Positions 23,795 to 30,834 of a DNA stretch of 32,865 nucleotides are shown here, in pieces. A program made the translations under genes and the position numbers. The notes under the pieces were generated by a model, which was not told the origin of the DNA, searched no databases, and worked only from the letters and a program-made list of their open reading frames with translations. This DNA is from Candidatus Avelusimicrobium pecoris (GTDB taxonomy: Bacteria; Elusimicrobiota; Elusimicrobia; Elusimicrobiales; Elusimicrobiaceae), in NCBI GenBank assembly GCA_902761975.1, contig CACWMG010000014.1:1-32865 (forward strand), in the 5' to 3' direction. Within the stretch, counting starts at the first letter, position 1; each line of letters begins with the position of its first letter.

Positions 23795-24835
23795 ATGAGT
23801 AACGTATCTATGAAATCCATGCTGGAAGCCGGTGTACACTTTGGTCACCAAACCTCCCGCTGGAACCCCAAAATGGGCCGCTTTATCTTTGGTGAAAGAA
23901 ACGGCGTGCACATTTTAGACTTACAAAAAACCGCTAAAGAACTTAAAAAAGCCTGTGCTTTTGTAAAAGAAGAAAGCAAAAAAGGTTCCAAATTTTTGTT
24001 CGTCGGTACTAAAAAACAAGCCCAAGAAGCCATCAAGGCCGAAGCGGCCCGCGCCGGTGCGTATTGCATTAGCGAAAAATGGCTGGGCGGCACTTTAACC
24101 AACTTCCAAACGGTTAAAAAATCCATTGAACGCATGAACGAGCTGGAAAAATGGGAATCCTCCGGCGTATTTAAAGCCATTTCCAAAAAAGAAGCCAGCC
24201 GCTTGTCTAAGGAACTGGCCCGCTTGCAAAAATTACTGGGCGGCATCCGCGATATGAAAGTACTGCCGGATGTGGTCTTTGTAATTGACCCCGTGGACAC
24301 CATGGGCGCGGTGCGCGAATCGCACGTGCTCGGGATCCCGGTGGTAGCCGTGTGCGACACCAATGCCGACCCGGATTTGATTTCCTTGCCTATCCCCGGT
24401 AACGACGACGCCGCCCGCTCTATTAAACTATTCTGCGGTGCGATTGCCGATTCTATCTTAGAAGGCAAAGCCGAATTGGAAGCCGTCAAAGAAGTCAACG
24501 CCGGCAACACCGTAGCCGCCGCCGAAAACCCGGCTATGGCCCAAGCGTTTGAAAGCGCCATGTTAGCTGCTGAAAAAGCCGAAGAAGAAAAACCGGCTGA
24601 AGTAGTTGTGGAAGAAGTAGTGGTAGAAGAAGCCCCCGCTAAAGAAGAAGTAAAAGCCGAAGAAAAACCGGCCAAAAAAGCGGCTGCTAAAAAGACCACT
24701 GCCAAAAAAACCACCGCTAAAAAAGCGACCGAAGGCGAAGAAGAAAAACCGGCTAAAAAAGTAGCGGCCAAAAAACCGGCTGCTAAAAAAACAACTGCCA
24801 AAACTAAAAAAGCAGCTGAAGAAGAAGCCAAATAA
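23795..24835 (+). CDS. rpsB: 30S ribosomal protein S2 with long charged C-terminal tail
   Basis: 346 residues. Residues 1-240 are standard S2 ([100 protein letters not shown]). S2 is needed for late 30S assembly and docking of S1. From about 262 an acidic segment (262-290) and then a basic, histone H1-like tail of AKK(T/P)-type repeats (291-340) add about 85 residues beyond the usual length. AGGAG precedes the ATG. First gene of a cluster with tsf and pyrH, the usual order. Confidence 0.97.
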   Translation: MSNVSMKSMLEAGVHFGHQTSRWNPKMGRFIFGERNGVHILDLQKTAKELKKACAFVKEESKKGSKFLFVGTKKQAQEAIKAEAARAGAYCISEKWLGGTLTNFQTVKKSIERMNELEKWESSGVFKAISKKEASRLSKELARLQKLLGGIRDMKVLPDVVFVIDPVDTMGAVRESHVLGIPVVAVCDTNADPDLISLPIPGNDDAARSIKLFCGAIADSILEGKAELEAVKEVNAGNTVAAAENPAMAQAFESAMLAAEKAEEEKPAEVVVEEVVVEEAPAKEEVKAEEKPAKKAAAKKTTAKKTTAKKATEGEEEKPAKKVAAKKPAAKKTTAKTKKAAEEEAK

Positions 24836-24843
24836 ATTCTGAC

Positions 24844-24872
24844 GGAAAATCCCGCCCTGCGCGGGGTTTTCC
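24844..24872 (+). terminator. Hairpin between rpsB and tsf (attenuator or processing site)
   Basis: GGAAAA-x-CCCGC (24844-24855) pairs with GCGGG-x-TTTTCC (24861-24872), 5-base loop. Only four T follow the stem core, so it may be a partial terminator that lowers tsf relative to rpsB, an mRNA-stabilising hairpin or an RNase III site. Confidence 0.5.
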
Positions 24873-24896
24873 CCCATAAGCTAATAGGAGATTTAC

Positions 24897-25718
24897 ATGT
24901 CTTTAATGGACGATATTAAAACCTTGCGCGACAAAACCGGCGCAGGGATGATGGATTGCAAAAAAGCCCTTTTGGAATGCAAAAACGACATGGAACAAGC
25001 CATTGTTTACTTGCGCAAAAAAGGGTTAGCCGCTATGGCTAAACGCGCCGACCGCGAAACCAAAGAAGGAAGAGTCGCCGTCAAAACCGACGGTAAAAAC
25101 TTTGCCATGGTCTATTTAGGTTGCGAAACCGACTTTGTAGCCAAGACCGACGGTTTTATTAACCTAGCCAACCAACTGGCCGACTACGTTTTGGCGCACC
25201 CCGGCGTAAACTACGACACGGACGAAACGATTAAAGCCAAAATTGCCGAAGAAGCCCCCAAATTTGGGGAAAACACCACCTTCAAAGGGGCCTATAACTG
25301 GACCCCGGCCGACGGCGCGGTAATGGCCTATTACGTACACTCGGACAACAAAAAAGCCTCCCTGTTGGAGCTTGCTGTTGCCGGCAACGTAGATAAAGCC
25401 AAAGCCACCGAAATTGCCCGCGGGCTTGCCATGCACACCGTGGGGATGCAAACCGGGTGGATTAAGGCCGAAGATATCCCGCAAGACGTGATTGACAAAG
25501 AATTGGATATCTACAAAACCCAAGCCTTAAACGAAGGTAAATCCGAAATGGCCATTGAAAAAATGTTGCCCGGCAAAGTGAAAAAATTTGCCAAAGAAAA
25601 CTGCCTCTTAGAACAAGGCACTATTAAGGACAACAAAAAAACCGTGGCCGATTACTTAAAAGAAGAGTCCCAAGCGTTAGGCGGCGAACTGACCGTTACG
25701 CGCTTTGTACGGTTTTAA
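24897..25718 (+). CDS. tsf: Translation elongation factor Ts
   Basis: 273 residues. Nucleotide exchange factor of EF-Tu. N-terminal UBA-like module with the signature TLRDKTGAGMMDCKKALLECKNDMEQAIVYLRKKG, then the core with KEGRVAVKTDGKNFAMVYLGCETDFVAKTDGF and the second half (VAGNVDKAKATEIARGLAMHTV). AGGAG lies about 8 bases before the ATG. Follows rpsB, with its own strong terminator, so rpsB-tsf form one transcription unit and pyrH starts a new one. Confidence 0.98.
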   Translation: MSLMDDIKTLRDKTGAGMMDCKKALLECKNDMEQAIVYLRKKGLAAMAKRADRETKEGRVAVKTDGKNFAMVYLGCETDFVAKTDGFINLANQLADYVLAHPGVNYDTDETIKAKIAEEAPKFGENTTFKGAYNWTPADGAVMAYYVHSDNKKASLLELAVAGNVDKAKATEIARGLAMHTVGMQTGWIKAEDIPQDVIDKELDIYKTQALNEGKSEMAIEKMLPGKVKKFAKENCLLEQGTIKDNKKTVADYLKEESQALGGELTVTRFVRF

Positions 25719-25723
25719 AAAAG

Positions 25724-25749
25724 TCCCCGCTTCGGCGGGGCTTTTTTTT
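25724..25749 (+). terminator. Rho-independent terminator after tsf
   Basis: CCCCGC (25725-25730), TTCG tetraloop, GCGGGG (25735-25740), then C and T8. A textbook UUCG-capped terminator. Confidence 0.95.
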
Positions 25750-25791
25750 GTGCGTATGTGTGCAAATACGTGCGCAGAAGAAAAAGATTTA

Positions 25792-25800
25792 TGCTACAAT
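25792..25800 (+). promoter_or_regulatory. pyrH promoter (extended -10)
   Basis: TGCTACAAT, with TACAAT at 25795-25800. The -35 is poor. GGAGG follows at 25817-25821 before the ATG at 25831. Confidence 0.55.
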
Positions 25801-25830
25801 ACTAAAAACACCCATGGAGGAACACCCATT

Positions 25831-26544
25831 ATGACCGCTCCTAAAAAACGTATTTTGTTAAAGCTCTCCGGCGAGGCCCTCAGTACCGAAGGCCACCGCG
25901 GCATTAACCCGCAATCCTTAAAAGAAATTGCCACCGAAATTGCCGACGCTTACCAAAAAGCCCATTGTGAACTGGCTATTGTGATTGGCGGGGGCAACGT
26001 CTGGCGGGGTCTTCGCGACGGGGGCGGCGTAATTGACCGCGTCAATTCGGACAGTATGGGTATGTTAGCCACCGTCATTAACGCGATTGCCTTGCAGTCG
26101 GCCATTGAAGAGGCCGGCGTGCCTACCCGCGTTTTAACCTCTATTAACATTTACCAACTGGCCGAGCCGTTTGTGCGCCGCAAAGCAATCCGCCACCTGG
26201 AAAAGGGCCGCATTGTAATTTTTGCGGGCGGTACCGGCAACCCCTATTTTACGACGGACAGCGCGGCCGCCCTACGCGCGAGCGAAATTAACGCCCACGT
26301 GTTATTAAAAGCCACGCAAGTGGACGGCGTATATGACGCCGACCCACGCAAAAACCCCAACGCCAAACTGATTGATAAAATCACTTACGCCGCCGCCATA
26401 GAAAAGCGTTTGCAATTTATGGACACCGCCGCCCTGGCCATTGCTATGGAGAACAAACTGCCTATCCAAGTATTTAACTTGCACAAAAAGGGCAATATAG
26501 AGTTGGCCCTCTGCGGCAAAGACATTGGCACCGTAATTTACTAA
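25831..26544 (+). CDS. pyrH: UMP kinase
   Basis: 237 residues from the ATG at 25831. The frame stays open upstream to 25705, but that would start before the promoter and inside the tsf terminator; GGAGG and the family start (KKRILLKLSGEAL) fix it here. Amino-acid-kinase fold enzyme that phosphorylates UMP to UDP for RNA and sugar-nucleotide synthesis. Motifs: LKLSGEAL (ATP phosphates), VIGGGNVWRG, SDSMGMLATVINAIALQSAIE, FAGGTGNPYFTTDSAAALRASEI and DGVYDADPRKNPNAK. Follows tsf, the common order; ends at a terminator. Confidence 0.98.
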   Translation: MTAPKKRILLKLSGEALSTEGHRGINPQSLKEIATEIADAYQKAHCELAIVIGGGNVWRGLRDGGGVIDRVNSDSMGMLATVINAIALQSAIEEAGVPTRVLTSINIYQLAEPFVRRKAIRHLEKGRIVIFAGGTGNPYFTTDSAAALRASEINAHVLLKATQVDGVYDADPRKNPNAKLIDKITYAAAIEKRLQFMDTAALAIAMENKLPIQVFNLHKKGNIELALCGKDIGTVIY

Positions 26545-26548
26545 GCTA

Positions 26549-26573
26549 AAACCCACCGCAAGGTGGGTTTTTT
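26549..26573 (+). terminator. Rho-independent terminator after pyrH
   Basis: AAACCCACC (26549-26557), GCAA tetraloop, GGTGGGTTT (26562-26570) plus more T. It separates pyrH from the cdsA unit. Confidence 0.93.
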
Positions 26574-26612
26574 ATTTCCAATTTTTCCCCTTCTTTATCC
26601 GCCTAAAAAAGG

Positions 26613-26618
26613 TATAAT
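26613..26618 (+). promoter_or_regulatory. -10 box of the cdsA unit, leaderless
   Basis: Perfect TATAAT ending 6 bases before the cdsA ATG (26625), no Shine-Dalgarno in between and a weak -35 (TTCTTT, 26591-26596). The first transcript base should be at or near the start codon. Confidence 0.55.
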
Positions 26619-26624
26619 ATACGT

Positions 26625-27455
26625 ATGCTATTACCTAGAATTTTAACTGCCCTGGTGGGCATTCCGTTAATTGTCGCCGCTATCCATTTTGGCGGTATTG
26701 CTTATATGGCGTTTGTAGGCTGTGTGATTATGCTGTGCTTGTATGAATACAGCCTGGTGTTAACTGCCGGGCGCAAGCCTGTGCACACGCTGTCCCTGAT
26801 GATTTGGGGCATTTTAATGGGTGCTGTGGCCCTGTTAGGGCGCGCCCACCCGGAAAATCTTACCCTGCCCGATAACCTTTATCCCCTCGCTATTAGCGTG
26901 GTATTGGTAGGCGTGTTACTGTTTGAAATTTTAACCCCCAAACACAGTTGGGAACGCGTTACCAATACCTTTACAGGTGTATTTTTAATCCCGTGGTCGT
27001 TAGCGCACCTGATTAACTTGCGCGACATTCCCACCTACGGTGAGTATTTAACCCTCTTTATGATTATCACCGTGTGGGTGAGCGACACCGGGGCCTATTT
27101 CTCCGGCCGTTTCTTGGGGCGGCACAAACTCAATCAGGAAGTTTCCCCCAAGAAAACGTGGGAAGGGGCCATTGGCGGCACGTTACTGGCCGTAGGCGCG
27201 GCCGTGGTGATGCGCAACTTGTTTTTAAGCTCGTTATTTACGGTGCAAACTGCCCTTTGGTTGGGACTGTTGGTAGCGGTAGTCGGTCAACTTTCCGACC
27301 TGGCCGAATCGGTCATCAAACGCTCTACGGGTGTGAAAGATTCATCTAATTTACTGCCCGGCCACGGCGGATTTTTGGACCGGTTTGACTCGTATTTATT
27401 ACTAGCCCCCATTTTCTATTACGTGGTATTATTTGCCTTGCCGGTATCGTTATGA
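26625..27455 (+). CDS. cdsA: Phosphatidate cytidylyltransferase (CDP-diglyceride synthase)
   Basis: 276 residues, integral membrane with about eight hydrophobic segments. Makes CDP-diacylglycerol from phosphatidate and CTP, the branch point of phospholipid synthesis. Diagnostic: VSDTGAYFSGRFLGRHKLNQEVSPKKTWEGAIGG and the CdsA signature SVIKRSTGVKDSSNLLPGHGGFLDRFDS near the C-terminus. Its TGA overlaps the dxr ATG by four bases (ATGA). Starts a cdsA-dxr-rseP-ispG-proS operon. frr and uppS, frequent neighbours here, are absent. Confidence 0.96.
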   Translation: MLLPRILTALVGIPLIVAAIHFGGIAYMAFVGCVIMLCLYEYSLVLTAGRKPVHTLSLMIWGILMGAVALLGRAHPENLTLPDNLYPLAISVVLVGVLLFEILTPKHSWERVTNTFTGVFLIPWSLAHLINLRDIPTYGEYLTLFMIITVWVSDTGAYFSGRFLGRHKLNQEVSPKKTWEGAIGGTLLAVGAAVVMRNLFLSSLFTVQTALWLGLLVAVVGQLSDLAESVIKRSTGVKDSSNLLPGHGGFLDRFDSYLLLAPIFYYVVLFALPVSL

Positions 27456-28651
27456 AAAACATTGTGATTCTAGGTTCCACCGGCTCTATTGGTACGTCCT
27501 CGTTGGACGTAATTGCCCGCCTGGGCGAAGAGTACCGCGTACTTGGCTTATCCGCCAACAATAACACAGACCTATTTTTAAAACAAATTCACGCTTTTAA
27601 ACCCCGCTTTGCGGCCGTCTTAAACCCGGCCTCTTACGAAAAAATCAAAGACCAAATCCCAGAGGGAACCCGCCTGCTGCCACCGGAAATTGACAGCTTA
27701 ATGTTTATGGCGTCTTTACCGTCGGCTGATTTAGTCATTAGCGGCGTAGTGGGCGCGGTAGGTTTTAAACCTTTAATTAGTGCCATTAAAGCCGGGCGCA
27801 CCATTGCACTGGCCAACAAAGAGCCCATGGTCATGGCCGGCAAAACCATTATGCAAGAGTGCGAGCGTTGGCAAGCCGCTATTATCCCGGTGGATAGCGA
27901 GCCGTCGGCCATTTTTCAGTGTCTGTGCGGCATGAGCGACGAGCACAGCTACGGCAAAATTTCGCCGGTTATTTCCCGCATTTTTTTAACGGCCTCCGGC
28001 GGCCCTTTTGCCAAATATAACGGCAATTTGGACGACGTTACCCCCGCCCAAGCCCTCAATCATCCGCGCTGGAAAATGGGCAAAAAAATCACGGTGGACT
28101 CGGCTACACTGATGAACAAAGGATTTGAAGCCATTGAAATTATGAATTTGTTTAATTTGCCCGAAGAAAAAGTGCAAATTGTCATTCATCCGCAGTCTAT
28201 TGTCCACTCCGCAGTGGAATTTAACGACGGGGCCATTTTGGCCCAACTGGGCGAGCCGGATATGCGCGTGCCCATTCAATATGCCATTACCTACCCGCAA
28301 CGCGCGCCCAGCCCGGTTAAAAAATTAGATTTGTTTGAAACGGCTAAACTAGAGTTTTTCAAACCCGATTTAGGCCGCTTTGTCTGCCTGGATTTGGCTC
28401 TGGCCGCCGCCCGCACAGGGGGTGTAACCCCGGCAGTACTTAGCGCAGCAGATGAAATAGCCGTGGACGCATTTTTAAACGGGAAAATCAAATTTACGGA
28501 TATTTCCAAATTAGTGTACAGCGTACTTCGCAAAACGCCCTCCACCGGTGGTGTAGCCACCATTAACCAGGCCTTAGAGGCCGACGCGTGGGCGCGCGAA
28601 ACGGCGCAAGCTATTTTACAGGACGGCTCTTACCAAAAAGCCGTCATTTAG
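27452..28651 (+). CDS. dxr: 1-deoxy-D-xylulose 5-phosphate reductoisomerase
   Basis: 399 residues. Second step of the MEP isoprenoid pathway: DXP to MEP with NADPH and a divalent metal. Rossmann motif GSTGSIGTSSL (8-18), metal ligands D148, E150 and E226, the phosphate/substrate pocket ASGGPF (181-186), H204, S217, N222 and K223. Two positions are unusual: LANKEPMV where LANKES/A is common, and DSEPSAIFQ where most have DSEH(N/S)AIFQ; the latter replaces an active-site histidine next to the metal ligands by proline (P151). The remaining motifs are intact, so the enzyme is probably active. Overlaps cdsA by four bases; the rseP Shine-Dalgarno overlaps its stop (TAGGAG). Confidence 0.95.
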   Translation: MKNIVILGSTGSIGTSSLDVIARLGEEYRVLGLSANNNTDLFLKQIHAFKPRFAAVLNPASYEKIKDQIPEGTRLLPPEIDSLMFMASLPSADLVISGVVGAVGFKPLISAIKAGRTIALANKEPMVMAGKTIMQECERWQAAIIPVDSEPSAIFQCLCGMSDEHSYGKISPVISRIFLTASGGPFAKYNGNLDDVTPAQALNHPRWKMGKKITVDSATLMNKGFEAIEIMNLFNLPEEKVQIVIHPQSIVHSAVEFNDGAILAQLGEPDMRVPIQYAITYPQRAPSPVKKLDLFETAKLEFFKPDLGRFVCLDLALAAARTGGVTPAVLSAADEIAVDAFLNGKIKFTDISKLVYSVLRKTPSTGGVATINQALEADAWARETAQAILQDGSYQKAVI

Positions 28652-28658
28652 GAGCATT

Positions 28659-29759
28659 ATGTTACTATCTATTTTGGCTGTACTGGTTGTGTTAAGCCCC
28701 ATTGTAATTATTCACGAATTTGGGCACTATTTGGCCTGCCGCTTAACGGGAATTCGCGTCAATGAATTTTCGTTTGGGTTTGGCAAAATTTTGTGGCACA
28801 AGAAAAAAGGCGATACCGACTACCAAATCCGCGCCATTCCTTTTGGCGGCTTTGTAGAGCCCGCCGGCCCCATGTTCCACCCCGAGGGTGCCAAAGAGCC
28901 CCCTAAACCTTACGAATTTGCCGCCAAACCGTGGTACTCTAAATTTTTTATGGTAGTAAATGGGGCGTTATTTAACTACCTTTTAGCCGCGTTTATTTTT
29001 GCGGTGCTTGTTTTTATCCAAGGGATGCCGGAAACGGACCCTGTTAAATTACCCGCTGTAGTGGGCAGTGTAGCCAAAGGCTATCCCGCCGCCAACGTGG
29101 ACCTCAAAGAGGGCGACGTGATTACCGCCGTCAACGGTACCCCGGTTGCTAACTGGCAAGATTTAACCACCGCTATTCAAAAACGCGAGGGCGATTTAAC
29201 CCTCAATTACACGCGCGCGGGTAGCGCACAGGCACTAACCGTGCCGGATAGTGCCTTTAACCCCGCCGCGCCCAAAACCTTAGGCATAGCCGTGCAACCC
29301 ACCTACGTAAAAGTGGCGTGGTACAAAGCCATTGGTTATGGATTTTACGAGTGCTATTACTGGACGAAATTTTCCTTACAATCTATCGGCAAAAGTTTTG
29401 CCAAGAAAAAAGCACCCGAACTGGCCGGCCCCATTGGCATTGTCAACATCATCCACCAGGCCGCCCACCGCAGTTTATTGGACTTTGTGTTTTTAATCGC
29501 TATGCTCTGCGTGGCGGTAGGGATGTTTAACTTGTTCCCGATTCCAATTTTGGACGGCGGATACGCACTTGTGTATTTATGGGAAGGGATTACCCACAAA
29601 CTGCCGACGGAAAAAACATTAACCCGCGCCGTAAACGTAGGGATGTATATATTGATTTTACTGGTGGTGTATGCGTCGTACTCGGACATTAAACGCATTT
29701 TCTTTAAACCCAAAACCGCAGTAACCACCCCACAAGAGGCAAACCATGTACAAAAGTAG
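28659..29759 (+). CDS. rseP: RIP metalloprotease RseP (site-2 protease)
   Basis: 366 residues. Intramembrane zinc protease that cleaves membrane-anchored regulators such as anti-sigma factors, or clears signal peptides. The HEFGH zinc motif is at 19-23 in the first membrane helix; one PDZ domain lies about 130-200 (EGDVITAVNGTPVANWQDL); the third zinc ligand is in NLFPIPILDGG (D299); further helices follow. With one PDZ it is shorter than E. coli RseP (two) and closer to the RasP type. No sigma-E/anti-sigma pair is nearby. GGAG just before the ATG; its end overlaps ispG by 14 bases. Confidence 0.95.
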   Translation: MLLSILAVLVVLSPIVIIHEFGHYLACRLTGIRVNEFSFGFGKILWHKKKGDTDYQIRAIPFGGFVEPAGPMFHPEGAKEPPKPYEFAAKPWYSKFFMVVNGALFNYLLAAFIFAVLVFIQGMPETDPVKLPAVVGSVAKGYPAANVDLKEGDVITAVNGTPVANWQDLTTAIQKREGDLTLNYTRAGSAQALTVPDSAFNPAAPKTLGIAVQPTYVKVAWYKAIGYGFYECYYWTKFSLQSIGKSFAKKKAPELAGPIGIVNIIHQAAHRSLLDFVFLIAMLCVAVGMFNLFPIPILDGGYALVYLWEGITHKLPTEKTLTRAVNVGMYILILLVVYASYSDIKRIFFKPKTAVTTPQEANHVQK

Positions 29760-30831
29760 AGAAGTAAAAGTAGGCAATTTTATCCTGGGTACCGGCCACC
29801 CGGTGCGCGTGCAAAGCATGTGCAATACCGACACGCGCGACGCCGAAAAAACCGCCACACAAATTTGCGCGCTGGAAGAGGCCGGGTGCGAAATCAACCG
29901 CGTTGCCGTGCCCGATATGGAGGCCGCACAAGCCATTGGCGAAATAAAAAAACGGATTCACTCCCCCCTGGTGGCGGATATTCATTTTGATTATAAACTA
30001 GCACTGGAAGCCATTAAACAAGGCGTAGATAAAGTACGCATCAACCCCGGCAACATTGGCGCGGTGGAAAACACCAAAGAAGTGGTAAAAGCCGCTTTAG
30101 ACCACGGAGTGGCGCTACGCATTGGGGTCAACGCGGGTAGCGTAAAATACCTCAAAAGCGTGCAAGGGCGCATGGAACTTACCGACGAAAAATGGGCCGA
30201 AGTAATGGTAAGTGAAGCGTTGGAACAAGCTAACATTTTAGAGCAATTAAATTTTAAAAATGTAGTCGTGTCCTTAAAGTCGGACAATTTCCGCCGCACC
30301 GTACTAGCCAATGAACTTTTTGCCAAACAAAGTGATATTCCCTTGCATATTGGGCTGACCGAGGCGGGTAGCTTTTTAAGCGGCACTGTTAAAAGTGCCG
30401 TTGCTCTGGGGACGCTCCTTCAAAAAGGCATTGGGGCCACGATCCGCGTGTCTTTGACCGAAGACCCGCGCCTACAGGTGCGCACGGCGTACGAAATTTT
30501 AAAGGCGTTGGGGTTGCGGGAATATGGGCCGAATTTAATTTCCTGCCCGACGTGTGGGCGCACGCAAGTGGACGTAACCGGAACCGTGCACGCCCTGGAA
30601 GAAAAAATTTATAACGACCGCGCCTTGCGCGAAAAAGCCACCGGCCTAAAAATTGCCGTTATGGGGTGCATTGTGAACGGCCCCGGCGAAGCGCGGGATG
30701 CCGACTTTGGCATTGCCGGCGGACGCGGAGAAGGCCTATACTTTGAACACGGCCAAACCATGTTTAAACTACCGCAGGAACAATGGGTCACATTTTTATT
30801 AGATAAAATTAAAAACTGGAAGAAGGACTAA
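29746..30831 (+). CDS. ispG: 4-hydroxy-3-methylbut-2-enyl diphosphate synthase
   Basis: 361 residues. Iron-sulfur enzyme of the MEP pathway converting MEcPP to HMBPP. N-terminal TIM barrel (VRVQSMCNTDTRDAEKTATQI, VADIHFDYKLALEAI, KVRINPGN, LRIGVNAGS) and C-terminal cluster domain with the 4Fe-4S cysteines C267, C270 (SCPTCGRTQVD) and C308 with E315 (GCIVNGPGEA). Short bacterial form without the insert seen in plants. Starts inside the rseP end (14-base overlap), so probably coupled. With dxr in the same operon, two MEP steps are co-expressed. Confidence 0.97.
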   Translation: MYKSREVKVGNFILGTGHPVRVQSMCNTDTRDAEKTATQICALEEAGCEINRVAVPDMEAAQAIGEIKKRIHSPLVADIHFDYKLALEAIKQGVDKVRINPGNIGAVENTKEVVKAALDHGVALRIGVNAGSVKYLKSVQGRMELTDEKWAEVMVSEALEQANILEQLNFKNVVVSLKSDNFRRTVLANELFAKQSDIPLHIGLTEAGSFLSGTVKSAVALGTLLQKGIGATIRVSLTEDPRLQVRTAYEILKALGLREYGPNLISCPTCGRTQVDVTGTVHALEEKIYNDRALREKATGLKIAVMGCIVNGPGEARDADFGIAGGRGEGLYFEHGQTMFKLPQEQWVTFLLDKIKNWKKD

Positions 30832-30834
30832 CTT

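Noticed and set aside
23845-24831. 328-codon open frame on the minus strand across rpsB
   Set aside because: Antisense shadow of the S2 gene; low-complexity Ala/Phe/Ser product arising from the AKK/E-rich codons, no ribosome site, and S2 on the plus strand is certain.
25814-25834. Six-codon mini-ORF whose stop overlaps the pyrH ATG
   Set aside because: Its ATG sits just upstream of and its second codons lie in the pyrH Shine-Dalgarno GGAGG; without its own ribosome site it is probably chance.
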